Origin: Ignavibacteriota bacterium
GTDB taxonomy: Bacteria > Bacteroidota > Ignavibacteria > Ignavibacteriales > Melioribacteraceae
Direction: 5' to 3'
Length of the DNA: 64,000 nt
Assembly (NCBI GenBank): GCA_016708125.1
Contig: JADJGF010000001.1
Span: 4,439,072-4,503,071 of the forward strand
A model generated the notes under the pieces. It was given only the letters and a program-made list of their open reading frames with translations, was not told where the DNA came from and ran no database searches. Positions 27,918 through 37,099 of this stretch are shown here, in pieces; the first letter of the stretch is position 1; each line of letters starts with the position of its first letter. Made by a program: the position numbers and the translations under genes.

Positions 27918-28424
27918 TTATTTATAAAACTCTTTAAAGAAAGTTTTTTCCATGAAATCTACAAATTCTGGAAATGTAAGATAATCTTCGCGTATGCCCC
28001 ATTTATCCCAAAATTCCCATAAACCCTTATTATCTGTAGTTACTTCACTAAGTTCTATACCTCCAACTTCATTTTGAATATTTTCTTCCAATTTAAAACT
28101 TCTGAAATATGTACCAATTATTATAGCTGAAAATGCCCTTCTTTTTAGAAAATCTATTAATGTATTCTTTTCTGAGAATTGTTTTTTAATATATGAAAAA
28201 GTTTCTGGTTCAATCCATAATTCACTCATTTCAGGATGTTGCAACATATACTCATCAATTTTTAACCAAATCATTGCGAAGTCATTTTTTGTTTTAATAT
28301 TTCTTTCTTCTCTCATTAGCGTTATTTGTTTATTTACTTGTTTGATGCTTTTGTTTAAAAAATAAACAGTAATCACTATTAATACTAAATTTAAAGAAGT
28401 CATTATTATACTTATTAAGTCCAT
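27918..28424 (-). CDS. Membrane-anchored hypothetical protein
   Basis: 168 residues with one N-terminal transmembrane helix (about 5-24), then a coiled or helical segment (KSIKQVNKQITLMREER) and a soluble helical domain with several Trp residues. This layout recalls small DUF4760-like proteins but I cannot assign it with confidence. Sole gene of its cassette. Stop 15 bases from attC08. Confidence 0.6.
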   Translation of the reverse strand: MDLISIIMTSLNLVLIVITVYFLNKSIKQVNKQITLMREERNIKTKNDFAMIWLKIDEYMLQHPEMSELWIEPETFSYIKKQFSEKNTLIDFLKRRAFSAIIIGTYFRSFKLEENIQNEVGGIELSEVTTDNKGLWEFWDKWGIREDYLTFPEFVDFMEKTFFKEFYK

Positions 28425-28476
28425 ACTAACACCTTATATTATATTATTTTATATATTTATTTATAATGTTGTATAC

Positions 28477-28701
28477 AGCTAACGGCGTGGCAAATAACCC
28501 GTCCGCCAAAAACTACAATTTTATTAAAAAACAAATGAATTATTTTAAAGAGCAAAGTTTAATTTTTCTTTAGCAAACTTTGCGACTTACTTTTCTAAAT
28601 TGAACTTCACTTTAACAAAAAACTTATAATTACTTTCAAACTTAATTTTTACAAATTCAGCCCAAATTAGCGAAGCGGTCGGGTTGATTTGTTGGTTATG
28701 C
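28477..28701 (-). repeat. attC09
   Basis: AGCTAAC to GTTATGC. Interior hairpin with stem GCAAAGTTT (28552-28560) / AAACTTTGC (28575-28583). Confidence 0.92.
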
Positions 28702-28703
28702 AA

Positions 28704-29771
28704 CTATCTTAAAACTCTTGGTGAGAAATCATCACAATCTCTATTTGAAATATTCTTCAAATTTGTACCATCAATATTTATAGAAAATATATTTGAAGAA
28801 CCTTTACTTTCAGCTGTAAATATTATTTTTTCACCAGTTGAATTAAAAATAGGATTAGCTGCTTTTTCAAGCTCTACTAAATTTATTGAAGTATTTCCAT
28901 CTATGGTGATAATTTTGATTATTCTTTTACCAGGCAAATTTGTATGCCCGGATAAGTCATATACAATCTTAGAATTATCTCTAGAAAATTTAGGATTACT
29001 TTGATAGTAAATATCATTTGTCAAATTTTTTATTTCTGACCCATCAGAATTCATAATATACAAATCCATTATTGATGAATAATTATCATATGCAATAAAA
29101 GCTATTTTTTTCCCATCTTCAGAAATTGTAAAGTCATCTTCAAAAATAGTAACGTCCAATGTGCTATCAGTTAACAATTTTTTATTTTTTCCATAAACAT
29201 CAATCCTATTTAAATGGTTGGAACCAGAAATACGTGAAATGTAATATATATATTCACCTTTGAAGTCAATTTTTGGATTTTCATTGGGATAAATGTCATT
29301 TGTTAAATTAACTTGACTTCCTCCATCAATTGTCATTTTATAAATTTGCGGATTTTGCATAATTCCATTATTAAAATCAAATCTTTCAAAAACTATTAAA
29401 TTATTAGATGATATTTGCGGTTCAAAATCAAATGAATAACTATTCGTTAAATTTTTTATTTCAGAACCATCTAAAGTCATTGAAAATATATTTGGATAAT
29501 TTTCACGATTGCTTTCATAAATTATATATTTGTTATCAAAAGTTATGATTGGATTTGTTGAATAATAGCTATCACTATTTGTTAATTGTTTCAAATTGCT
29601 TCCATCACCATTTATTACAAATATATTAGAAGTCGAGCCAATATTATTTAAATTGTCAACTGATACAAATACAATTTTTTCAATAGGTTCATTCGGTCCA
29701 TTTATGGTATCTTGACATTTAAAGACAAATAATAAAATGGTGAATGATAAAATTATTTTTAAGTATTTCAT
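28704..29771 (-). CDS. Lipoprotein with WD40-like (TolB-type) beta-propeller repeats
   Basis: 355 residues from the ATG at 29771; the earlier in-frame codons are attC10 read-through. The N-terminus (KYLKIILSFTILLFVFKCQD) has a lipobox Cys. The body consists of about six repeats of the type DGSxIKNLTNDxYYxxNPxFSxDxxxIxY, the PD40/TolB propeller signature. Probably anchored in the outer or inner membrane and displaying a propeller in the periplasm. Stop codon lies 3 bases from attC09. Confidence 0.85.
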   Translation of the reverse strand: MKYLKIILSFTILLFVFKCQDTINGPNEPIEKIVFVSVDNLNNIGSTSNIFVINGDGSNLKQLTNSDSYYSTNPIITFDNKYIIYESNRENYPNIFSMTLDGSEIKNLTNSYSFDFEPQISSNNLIVFERFDFNNGIMQNPQIYKMTIDGGSQVNLTNDIYPNENPKIDFKGEYIYYISRISGSNHLNRIDVYGKNKKLLTDSTLDVTIFEDDFTISEDGKKIAFIAYDNYSSIMDLYIMNSDGSEIKNLTNDIYYQSNPKFSRDNSKIVYDLSGHTNLPGKRIIKIITIDGNTSINLVELEKAANPIFNSTGEKIIFTAESKGSSNIFSINIDGTNLKNISNRDCDDFSPRVLR

Positions 29772-29788
29772 AATAATATTTCTTTGTT

Positions 29789-30014
29789 GCCTAACGGCGT
29801 GGCAAATAACCCGTCCGCCTAAAACTACAATTTTATTAAATAATGAATTTCTAATTTTAAAAAACAATGTTTAACTTTTTTTTTTACAAACATTGTTTTT
29901 AACTTTACTGAATTGCACTTCACTTTAACAAAAAACTTATAATTACTTTCAAACTTAATTTTTACAAATTCAGCCCAAATTAGCGAAGCGGTCGGGTTGA
30001 TTTGTTGGTTATGC
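29789..30014 (-). repeat. attC10
   Basis: GCCTAAC to GTTATGC. Hairpin stem is AACAATGTTT (29863-29872) / AAACATTGTT (29888-29897). Confidence 0.92.
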
Positions 30015-30019
30015 AATTT

Positions 30020-30535
30020 TTAATTATATAATCCGTTAGCTGCCGGTAATGATTTGTATTCTGGTTTTTTATATATTATTTCTTCAATGGTATTTGTTAA
30101 CTCAATTATTTTATTATGTTCTTCTGGATAACTATTTACTAAATACCAATATATATTTTTCTCTTTGTTTTCATAATTTATTTTTAATATTTGTTTTCCA
30201 GGATCTGGATCAAATTCTAGTTTTGTTGAATCTGATTCAGTCCATGTTAATGAATCTGGCAAATTAAAAAAATTTATTTCTTCTACTTTTTGAATTATTT
30301 TTTCTTGTTCTTCCTTAGTAAGCCAAAAGTCTGTTGTGATTGTTCCATCTAAAACTAAATCTTTTGTATATTTGAGTTTATATGTATCAAGTTCATTTTT
30401 AAATGAATATTTATAAAATATTTGTATTTCTTGAACTGGAGCAATTTTATTTTGGGATTCATTTATTGATTCTGAACAAGAATTTATTAATGTTACAGTT
30501 ATTATAAAAACTAATATCTGAAAATACTTTTTCAT
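30020..30535 (-). CDS. Lipoprotein, hypothetical
   Basis: 171 residues with a lipoprotein signal (FIITVTLINSCSES, lipobox Cys near 20). The remainder is a small soluble domain with repeated Lys/Glu/Ile pattern and a helix (WLTKEEQEKIIQKVEEIN), reminiscent of DUF-type proteins that measure leaf-like 'EEXXKI...F' but not assignable. Single-gene cassette. Stop 5 bases from the attC10 core. Confidence 0.65.
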   Translation of the reverse strand: MKKYFQILVFIITVTLINSCSESINESQNKIAPVQEIQIFYKYSFKNELDTYKLKYTKDLVLDGTITTDFWLTKEEQEKIIQKVEEINFFNLPDSLTWTESDSTKLEFDPDPGKQILKINYENKEKNIYWYLVNSYPEEHNKIIELTNTIEEIIYKKPEYKSLPAANGLYN

Positions 30536-30554
30536 ATTTACCTCCTTTTAAATT

Positions 30555-30793
30555 ACATAACGGCGGCACAAATAACCCGTCCGCCCAAATCCGTCAGCTG
30601 ACGGAACAATTTTATTTAATAACGAATGATTAATTTTACAAAGCAAAGTTTAACTTATCTTTAGCAAACTTTGCGACTCACTTTTCTAAATTGCACTTCA
30701 CTTTAACAAATGACTAAAATTGAAAACTAAACTTTTTGCTTACAAATCAAACCAGTATTGAGCGAAGCGGTCGGGTTGATTTGCTTGTTATAC
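30555..30793 (-). repeat. attC11
   Basis: ACATAAC to GTTATAC. Palindrome CCGTCAGCTGACGG at 30591-30604 and GCAAAGTTT/AAACTTTGC hairpin. Confidence 0.92.
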
Positions 30794-30799
30794 CACTTT

Positions 30800-31093
30800 T
30801 TATTCTATGTCTTTTTCTGGTAGAAGTTGTTTGAAATTTCTAATTGTTAAAATGAAAATATTTTTTTCTTCTATTCGATAAATTATTCTATACTCACCTT
30901 CAAATAATTCTCGAATATTTTCTCTGCTTACTTCTGGAACTTTTCTTCCTCGTTCTGAATTTTCCAATAAAGTTTCAATTTTATTTAAAATATTTTCCAT
31001 CAAATTTTGTGCAGCAGAAATATTTTCTTTTGCGATAAAATCATAAATACTTTCTAATCGTTCGACAGCTAATGGAGACCAAAATATTTTCAT
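30800..31093 (-). CDS. ParE/RelE-type toxin
   Basis: 97 residues with the ParE pattern: WSPLAVERLESIYDFIAKEN, a helical stretch, then RGRKVPEV and a C-terminal YRIIYRIEEKNIFILTIRNF. Members act on gyrase (ParE) or ribosome-bound mRNA (RelE); the Arg/Lys pattern does not settle which. Begins two bases after the antitoxin stop. Addiction module in one cassette. Confidence 0.87.
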   Translation of the reverse strand: MKIFWSPLAVERLESIYDFIAKENISAAQNLMENILNKIETLLENSERGRKVPEVSRENIRELFEGEYRIIYRIEEKNIFILTIRNFKQLLPEKDIE

Positions 31094-31095
31094 AT

Positions 31096-31371
31096 TTATG
31101 CTCTCGAAGTAAATCTTTTTCTTACATCTTTATGCGAAATTGCTAAACCTTGATTGATTTGTGATTCAGCTAATCTTACATCTTCCAATACTTCTATTTT
31201 ATCAAGCATTTGCTGATATTCAGAAACATCTAATAAAATTGCAGAGCTTTTCCCATTTTGTGTAATTACTAAAGGTCTTCTTGTTTTTTTTACTTGATCG
31301 AAATAAAAAGCAACTTTTGATCTAAACTTTGAAAGTGGTTGAATATCTTGATCAAATTGTATTTTGTGCAT
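31096..31371 (-). CDS. Phd/YefM-type antitoxin
   Basis: 91 residues from the ATG at 31371; upstream in-frame codons are unlikely to be used because GAG-rich leader DNA precedes this ATG. The N-terminal KIQFDQDIQPLSKFR and KTRRPLVITQNGKSSAILLD are typical of the Phd/YefM DNA-binding fold, and the C-terminal tail binds the toxin. Immediately upstream of the ParE-like gene, order antitoxin then toxin. Confidence 0.87.
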   Translation of the reverse strand: MHKIQFDQDIQPLSKFRSKVAFYFDQVKKTRRPLVITQNGKSSAILLDVSEYQQMLDKIEVLEDVRLAESQINQGLAISHKDVRKRFTSRA

Positions 31372-31453
31372 ATTTTCTCCAAAACTTTTATTGTACATCT
31401 TAAAGTACAATATACTGCACATATTTACAAGAGAAGAATTTATCTTTTAAGTG

Positions 31454-31676
31454 GTATAACGGCGTGGCAAATAACCCGTCCGCCAAAAACTACAATTTTA
31501 TTTAATAACGATTGATTTATTTTAAAGAGCAGTTTTTAATTTTGTTTTACAAAAAACTGCGACTTACTTTTCTGAATTGCACTTTACTTTAACAAAAAAC
31601 TAAAATAAACTTTTAAACTTTTAATTTGCATAAAACCCAAACGAGCGAAGCGGTCAAGTTGATTTGCTGGTTATAA
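31454..31676 (-). repeat. attC12, 3' end of the bacteriocin cassette
   Basis: GTATAAC to GTTATAA with AAGTTGATTTG arm (a C-to-A variant of CGGGTTGATTTG) and GCAGTTTTT (31529-31537)/AAAAACTGC (31552-31560) hairpin. Confidence 0.9.
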
Positions 31677-31686
31677 ACTTTATTTA

Positions 31687-33828
31687 CTAATTTTGGAGAA
31701 AACTGTAAAACTCTCCTTTCCTACTTATTAATGTTTTATAATCGCCTTGTTCCACTATTTTTCCATTTTTCAAAAAAGAAACATTATCGGCTAATTTCAT
31801 TACACTTACCCTATGAGTAACAAATAGGATGGTAATACCTGTTTTAGAAAACTCTTTTAGAGCTGATATTACTTTTATTTCTGAATTACCATCCATTGCG
31901 GATGTAGTTTCATCTAATAAAATTATCTTTGGATTTTTATAAAATGCACGAAGTATTCCTATTTTTTGTTTTTCACCACCAGAAAAATTAACACCTTTTT
32001 CTTCTACATACGATTCAATACCATTGGGAAGTCCATAAATAAATTTATTAAATCCAAAAACATTTATATCTTCACTTATTTTATTAATGTTTGGTTCATA
32101 ATCACCAAAAGCAATGTTTTCAATTAATGAACCTTTAAATAAATCTATTTGTTGTGGAACCGCAACAACATTTTTGCGTAAACTTTTTGTTTGAATATGA
32201 TTTATATCAATTTGTCCAAATAATATTTGACCATTTTTAATTGAATAAATATTTTGCAGAATATTTAAAATAGTACTTTTACCAGTTCCACTTTCACCAG
32301 CAAGTACATTTAGTTTTCCCTTTTTAATAATAAAATCTAAGTTAGAAAATATCTCTTTTCGTGAACCATAGCTAAATGAAATATCTTTTAATATTATATC
32401 TTCAATTTCTGTACTAAATTGTTCTTTTTTAAATTGGTCATTTTTTTCATGTTCCAAATCCATAATTTCAAAAAGACGATCAGCTGCTATTAAAGCATTT
32501 TGAATCGTAGAATTCATTTTTATTAAACTACTTATTGGTTGATTAAAATAGCCTAATAACGCATAAAACAAAAAAAGAGTTCCAAGTGTAATTTCATTTT
32601 CTATTACATAATATGAACCAATCCAAAATAGTATTAATACAAATAATTTAGATATTGTCTCAGATGAATAATTTGAAAAGATTGAGTTTTTTCCAGATTT
32701 ATAAATAGTTTTTAATAATTGAATGAAACTCATTTCTGTTTTGAAATTCGTATACTCTTCAACACCCATTGATTTAATTGTATTTATTGAACTAAGCGAT
32801 TCAACAAAATTTGATTCTAGAAGAGCTGCATTCTCCATCATTTTTCTTTCAGTCTTTTTATTCAATTTGTTTATAATAAAATATAGAAACGAATAAATTG
32901 GAATTGCCAATAAAATGACTAATGCTAATTTGTAACTATATATGAACATTAATGAGAAAGAGAAGAAAACAATAAAAATATTTAGCATAAAATCTATTGA
33001 TGCATCATTAATAAAATTCCTAATTTTTATAGCATCATTTATTCTGGAGATAATTTCTCCAACTCGCATTGTATCAAAGAATCTTTGAGGTAAGGTTAAA
33101 AGATGTTTATAATATCCGAGTATCAGCCTTGCATCAATGTGTTGTCCGGTTTTTAGTATAAATAAATTCTTTACTGTGCCAAGAAAAATTTGAAATACTA
33201 TTAGAATTAGAAAAATGACACTTAATAAGTTAAGTAAATTTTTGTTTCCGTTTGGAATAACATAATCCGTAATCTTTTCAATATAAATTGATGTAAATAA
33301 ACCAATTATTGTATAGAATAATGCACCTAATAATGCTTGTATCCAAACTTTTTTGTGTGGTTTAATTAAGAACCAAAATCTTTTATATATGGAAACTTTT
33401 TCATCTTTCTCAATAAAATTATCACTAGGTAAAAGCAAAACAAGAACACCTGTCCACTCTTTTTCAAAGCTTTCAATGTTTCGCTTACATGTTTTTCCTT
33501 CTGCTGGGTCCATTATCCAAACTGAATCTTTCCGCACTTTGTAAATTACTACATAATGCTGCAATACCTCTTTTACAATAACATGTGCAATGGCAGGTAA
33601 TGGGATTTTAGATAAACTTTCTAAATTACCTTTAACTCCTTTTGCTTGGTATTTTAGCTTTTCAGCTGCTTCTATTAAACCTAGTACGTTTGTTCCTTTT
33701 TTATCTGTAGAGGCAAATTGTCTAATTTTCGAAATAGGGACAAACAATTTGTAATGTGCAGATATTGATGCAAGACAAGCAGCTCCACAATCAGTTATAT
33801 CATGTTGTTTTATATTTACTGAAGCCAT
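31687..33828 (-). CDS. Peptidase-containing ABC transporter for double-glycine peptides
   Basis: 713 residues, PCAT architecture. The N-terminal C39 peptidase has DCGAAC (C14), H91 (QHYVVIYK) and D107 (IMDPAEG), which cleaves leader peptides after Gly-Gly. Six transmembrane helices follow (about 150-440), then an ABC domain with Walker A GESGTGKST, signature FSGGEKQK, Walker B IILLDETTSAMD and H-loop VTHR. Acts in the inner membrane as a dimer, cleaving and exporting the small peptides encoded upstream (36349-36688). Starts three bases after the HlyD-like gene. Last gene of the five- or six-gene cassette. Confidence 0.93.
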   Translation of the reverse strand: MASVNIKQHDITDCGAACLASISAHYKLFVPISKIRQFASTDKKGTNVLGLIEAAEKLKYQAKGVKGNLESLSKIPLPAIAHVIVKEVLQHYVVIYKVRKDSVWIMDPAEGKTCKRNIESFEKEWTGVLVLLLPSDNFIEKDEKVSIYKRFWFLIKPHKKVWIQALLGALFYTIIGLFTSIYIEKITDYVIPNGNKNLLNLLSVIFLILIVFQIFLGTVKNLFILKTGQHIDARLILGYYKHLLTLPQRFFDTMRVGEIISRINDAIKIRNFINDASIDFMLNIFIVFFSFSLMFIYSYKLALVILLAIPIYSFLYFIINKLNKKTERKMMENAALLESNFVESLSSINTIKSMGVEEYTNFKTEMSFIQLLKTIYKSGKNSIFSNYSSETISKLFVLILFWIGSYYVIENEITLGTLFLFYALLGYFNQPISSLIKMNSTIQNALIAADRLFEIMDLEHEKNDQFKKEQFSTEIEDIILKDISFSYGSRKEIFSNLDFIIKKGKLNVLAGESGTGKSTILNILQNIYSIKNGQILFGQIDINHIQTKSLRKNVVAVPQQIDLFKGSLIENIAFGDYEPNINKISEDINVFGFNKFIYGLPNGIESYVEEKGVNFSGGEKQKIGILRAFYKNPKIILLDETTSAMDGNSEIKVISALKEFSKTGITILFVTHRVSVMKLADNVSFLKNGKIVEQGDYKTLISRKGEFYSFLQN

Positions 33829-33831
33829 AAT

Positions 33832-34995
33832 TTAGTTTTGATTATTAAGTTGTGGATTTACAAAATCGTCAATTTTATCAAAAAGTAAATTATAAAGGCT
33901 TCGTTTATTATGTAGAAAATTTGCTGTAAAAGTCATCCCTTTTTTTAAATTACCCTTTAAATTATAATTTAATTCTAAGAAATTTTGACTTGTTTTACAT
34001 ATAACTTTAAAGAAATATGAATTATTTAAAATGACTACATCATCGCTAACAACGATAACTTTACCTTTTAACAAACCCCATTCTCTATAATTATAAGCAT
34101 CCATTTGGATATTAATATCTTGTCCTTGCCTAACAAATCCAATATCTTTAGGAGAAATATAGATTTCAGCAACCAAACTATCATTTGGAGAAATGTTGGC
34201 TATTAGTTGATTTTGAACTAAATAACTATTTGGTTGAATACCTTCCAATTCTTGAATTGTGCCATCTATTGGTGCAAGGACAAAGTATTTTCTTTTTAAC
34301 TCAAATAACTTTTCTAATTCGATAGCTAATACTCTGTTCTCTTGCTCATAGTTGATAAGTTTTCCTTCCCATTCAGATTTTGAAGTTTTAAATAATTGTT
34401 CTTTTTGGGATACTGCTCTATCAAACTCATATTCACTATTTTCAAATTCTTTACTTGAAATAAGATCTTTTTGATATAGTACTTTATCTCTTTCTTTTTG
34501 TTTTTGTGCACGTTCTAAAAGAAAAGTTAACTCATTAATGCGTTCTAGAAAAAGGCTATAATCTTTTAAAAACATTGTAGACCTAAATTTAATTTGATTA
34601 GAAATATTGAAATCATTTGCCTCAATCAAAGTAATTAAATCTGAGATGTAGTTTTTATTTCTGTTTATATCAATTTTTTTCACTTCAATTTCTGCTTCAA
34701 TTGTTGAGACATCAAAAACTAGCAAAGTATCTCCTTTTAATACTTTTTGATTATCATTTAATTTAAGAGAGATTAACTTTCCAGTAATTGGAGCAACAAT
34801 CTGGAAATTTTCATTTTTTGTTTTTATAATACCCCTTGCTTGAGTAAATGTATCCACATAAATAAAAGGGAGGGAACTAAAACTGAAAATTAGAAATAAC
34901 AAAATTGAAGAATATATGATTTGGCTTTTAAAAGATATTTCTTCTAAGTAAAATTCTTTACCTTTTTCAAAAAATATAGCTGGAAAGATTTTCAT
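33832..34995 (-). CDS. HlyD-family periplasmic adaptor
   Basis: 387 residues: one N-terminal transmembrane helix (about 25-50), a biotinyl/lipoyl-like beta segment (ITGKLISLKLNDNQKVLKGDTLLVFD), a long coiled-coil hairpin (90-240) and a return lipoyl half (LAPIDGTIQELEGIQPNSYLVQNQLIANISPND) with a beta-barrel domain. This is the adaptor linking the ABC exporter to an outer-membrane exit. It lies between the exporter gene and the HExxH-barrel gene with 3- and 6-base gaps, one operon. Confidence 0.9.
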   Translation of the reverse strand: MKIFPAIFFEKGKEFYLEEISFKSQIIYSSILLFLIFSFSSLPFIYVDTFTQARGIIKTKNENFQIVAPITGKLISLKLNDNQKVLKGDTLLVFDVSTIEAEIEVKKIDINRNKNYISDLITLIEANDFNISNQIKFRSTMFLKDYSLFLERINELTFLLERAQKQKERDKVLYQKDLISSKEFENSEYEFDRAVSQKEQLFKTSKSEWEGKLINYEQENRVLAIELEKLFELKRKYFVLAPIDGTIQELEGIQPNSYLVQNQLIANISPNDSLVAEIYISPKDIGFVRQGQDINIQMDAYNYREWGLLKGKVIVVSDDVVILNNSYFFKVICKTSQNFLELNYNLKGNLKKGMTFTANFLHNKRSLYNLLFDKIDDFVNPQLNNQN

Positions 34996-35001
34996 GAAAA
35001 A

Positions 35002-36228
35002 TTAAAATTCTAAAACAGTCCCAATGCTAAAACCAAAATGCTCATCAAGCATAATTTCTTCCGGTAAAAAACCTTTGCTTTTGTACAATAAACCTAATTT
35101 TACACCAAAACCTTTTAACCATTTTTCTTTTTCCCTAAATAGATTGTAATTCAATGTTAAATCTATAGCTCCTCCAGTAAATGATTTATTAGTAAAAAAA
35201 TCAAAAGATTTAGGTTGTGTCCAAAAGTGTGTAGCGATTGTGGTAGAAAATCTATTAGTAATATTATAATCATGTAAACTTAAACCATAACCATAAAACC
35301 AATTAGACTCATTTTGAAATTGCCTGCAATAAAAATGGATATTGTACTTTTCATCAATTTTTAACCAAATATTTTCATCGATAAAATCTCCAAATGGTGC
35401 CATTGTGAAACCTATACCAAAATTACCTTTTATATTCTCAGATAAATAAAAATTTCTTTTCCCAATTATATTTGAATTCAGTAAGTTTAATAATGAACGC
35501 CACCCAAATCTTTTTACTAAATTTCGTTCTTTTTCAGAAAGAGAATTATAATCAGTATATCGGTGAAACTCCATATTTGGTCTATAAATATGTCTTGCGA
35601 AACCGTAGATATCATGACCTACAATATCTCTTTCCAGTTCATCAATTTCCTCTTTACTCTCACCTTTATATTTGAATAAGCCCATCAAATAATATTGTAA
35701 AATGGCGAGCTTTCTATATGAATATTCCCACTCAATATTTTTATAAACATCTTCCTCAAATGCCATTATCGTTTCAATTCTTCTTGTAAGCATATAATCA
35801 GATTCTAACCCAGCGGAATGAAGCCGAATGTAATTTGGCAAATCTGTATCACGTAAAATTTTAAGATCAATATCTCTAACTCCAATTACAGTAGCAGCAC
35901 CGTATGAATTTATAAAGGGTTTTGATATTGACCCCAAATTTTTTGCTGTTAGAATTGACCTGTGCCCTTCTTCATGTGTTAATGGAATAGTAAATAGCGA
36001 CAACACTATTTGAAGAAAACTTAACATCTTTTTGTTTTCAACCAATTCATCTAATTCTTTATTGAGTATTCTCAGAGAACTTAGATAATTTTGGTTAGTT
36101 TGTTTCATTGTAAATAAAAGAGCGGGAGAATCTTTAATGATAAAATCATATTTATATATATTATTTGTTAAGGAATCTTGACAAAATATTTGAATAGATA
36201 AAAAGAAGAAAAAAAGAAATATTTTCAT
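35002..36228 (-). CDS. Secreted HExxH metallopeptidase-like protein with outer-membrane barrel-type tail
   Basis: 408 residues with signal peptide (KIFLFFFFLSIQIFCQ). An HEEGH motif near residue 86 (HEEGHRSILTAKNLG) fits a zinc metallopeptidase HExxH site. The C-terminal half has alternating aromatic strands and ends in Phe (FSIGTVLEF), as outer-membrane beta-barrels do. In this position it might supply the outer-membrane exit for the peptide exporter, a processing or immunity role, or both; none is proven. It has no relative I can name. Six bases upstream of the HlyD-like gene. Zinc ligands beyond HEEGH not identified. Confidence 0.65.
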   Translation of the reverse strand: MKIFLFFFFLSIQIFCQDSLTNNIYKYDFIIKDSPALLFTMKQTNQNYLSSLRILNKELDELVENKKMLSFLQIVLSLFTIPLTHEEGHRSILTAKNLGSISKPFINSYGAATVIGVRDIDLKILRDTDLPNYIRLHSAGLESDYMLTRRIETIMAFEEDVYKNIEWEYSYRKLAILQYYLMGLFKYKGESKEEIDELERDIVGHDIYGFARHIYRPNMEFHRYTDYNSLSEKERNLVKRFGWRSLLNLLNSNIIGKRNFYLSENIKGNFGIGFTMAPFGDFIDENIWLKIDEKYNIHFYCRQFQNESNWFYGYGLSLHDYNITNRFSTTIATHFWTQPKSFDFFTNKSFTGGAIDLTLNYNLFREKEKWLKGFGVKLGLLYKSKGFLPEEIMLDEHFGFSIGTVLEF

Positions 36229-36280
36229 TGTTTTATTTTTTATGTTTGAAGTAATGCGTTGTTAACGATCATGAAATTAC

Positions 36281-36338
36281 TTGACCTACCCTAAATAAAT
36301 AATTTATTCACTTCATTATTCAATTCATGATAGGTCAA
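36281..36338. other. Inverted repeat between peptide genes and export genes
   Basis: TTGACCTA (36281-36288) and TAGGTCAA (36331-36338), perfect 8-bp arms with a 42-base loop, in the 120-bp gap after the peptide gene. Could be a partial terminator giving excess peptide over exporter mRNA, or an operator. Confidence 0.4.
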
Positions 36339-36348
36339 ATATAAAATA

Positions 36349-36501
36349 TTACCCAAATAACCAATCAATTAACGCTTCCATTCCTTTATAACCAAGATAT
36401 ACACCTATCATAAAAGTTGTAAATTCACCTCCATTAATTTCACTTATTTCAGTTGCGTTTAATTCTACTACTCCGTTAATTTCATTCATATTATGTTTCA
36501 T
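36349..36501 (-). CDS. Bacteriocin-like peptide precursor A (double-glycine leader)
   Basis: 50 residues from the ATG at 36501, with GGAG 8 bases upstream. A leader of 25 residues ends NATEISEINGG, then a 25-residue core EFTTFMIGVYLGYKGMEALI followed by DWLFG. The core is hydrophobic and holds a GxxxG motif (GVYLG). This is the pattern of class II bacteriocin/microcin precursors cleaved by C39 peptidases. It pairs with peptide B, which also ends in DWLFG. Exported by the PCAT transporter of the same cassette. Confidence 0.85.
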   Translation of the reverse strand: MKHNMNEINGVVELNATEISEINGGEFTTFMIGVYLGYKGMEALIDWLFG

Positions 36502-36529
36502 TTTTTTCTCCGTCTTTTTAATATTTTTT

Positions 36530-36688
36530 TTAACCAAATAACCAATCACCAAGTGCATATAAACCAGCAGCTAAAGCTCCGATGGCTACACCCCATAAAA
36601 ATTCTTCTAATGATCCACCTTCAATCTCTAAAAGTTCTTTTTTTGAAAGATTTTGAGTTCCATCAATAGCAAATAATTTGTCATTCAT
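36530..36688 (-). CDS. Bacteriocin-like peptide precursor B (double-glycine leader)
   Basis: 52 residues, too short for a usual length cutoff. ATG at 36688 with GGAGG just upstream. Leader ends SKKELLEIEGG; the 27-residue core begins SLEEFLWGVAIGALAAGLY and ends ALGDWLFG. The GxxxG motif (GVAIG) and the shared DWLFG end suggest a partner for peptide A in a two-peptide (class IIb-like) complex that inserts in membranes as a helix-helix dimer. It lies 28 bases upstream of peptide A. Confidence 0.87.
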   Translation of the reverse strand: MNDKLFAIDGTQNLSKKELLEIEGGSLEEFLWGVAIGALAAGLYALGDWLFG

Positions 36689-36720
36689 AAAACCTCCATT
36701 TTTTATTAAATTATAATAGC

Positions 36721-37071
36721 CTAAGTATTAGGCAATTCTAACTTAATTTTTTTAAGTGCAATATCATTGCACTTTAGCAAATAATCATAAAATACTTCCC
36801 CTCCATATATATTTTTTACTTTTTCATTAGTAATAATTTTTACAGAGTATTTTATTTCTAAATTAAAATCGTTGTCATAATAAAAAGTTTCCATCTTTTT
36901 ATTATACTTGATGGGGGCACCAATTGCACGTAAATATTCTATAATATTGAATAATTGTCTTCTACAAATATTTAATTTCAAAGCAAAATCATTAGAATTA
37001 CCTGTTTGTTGATTTTTTATTAATTTGTTAATTTTTTTAATACGTTCTAGATTTTCAATATTTTTGTGCAT
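36721..37071 (-). CDS. HTH transcriptional regulator of the bacteriocin cassette
   Basis: 116 residues. A winged-helix-like N-terminal HTH (QQTGNSNDFALKLNICRRQL then FNIIEYLRAIGAPIKYN) and a C-terminal alpha/beta part with MTFYYDNDF-type aromatic segment. Similar small regulators are common beside lantibiotic and double-glycine clusters of Bacteroidota. First gene of the cassette, 32 bases before peptide B, so it probably controls the downstream genes. No DNA site could be identified. Confidence 0.72.
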   Translation of the reverse strand: MHKNIENLERIKKINKLIKNQQTGNSNDFALKLNICRRQLFNIIEYLRAIGAPIKYNKKMETFYYDNDFNLEIKYSVKIITNEKVKNIYGGEVFYDYLLKCNDIALKKIKLELPNT

Positions 37072-37099
37072 AATTTTTTATCTTATATGAGCTAAAAGT

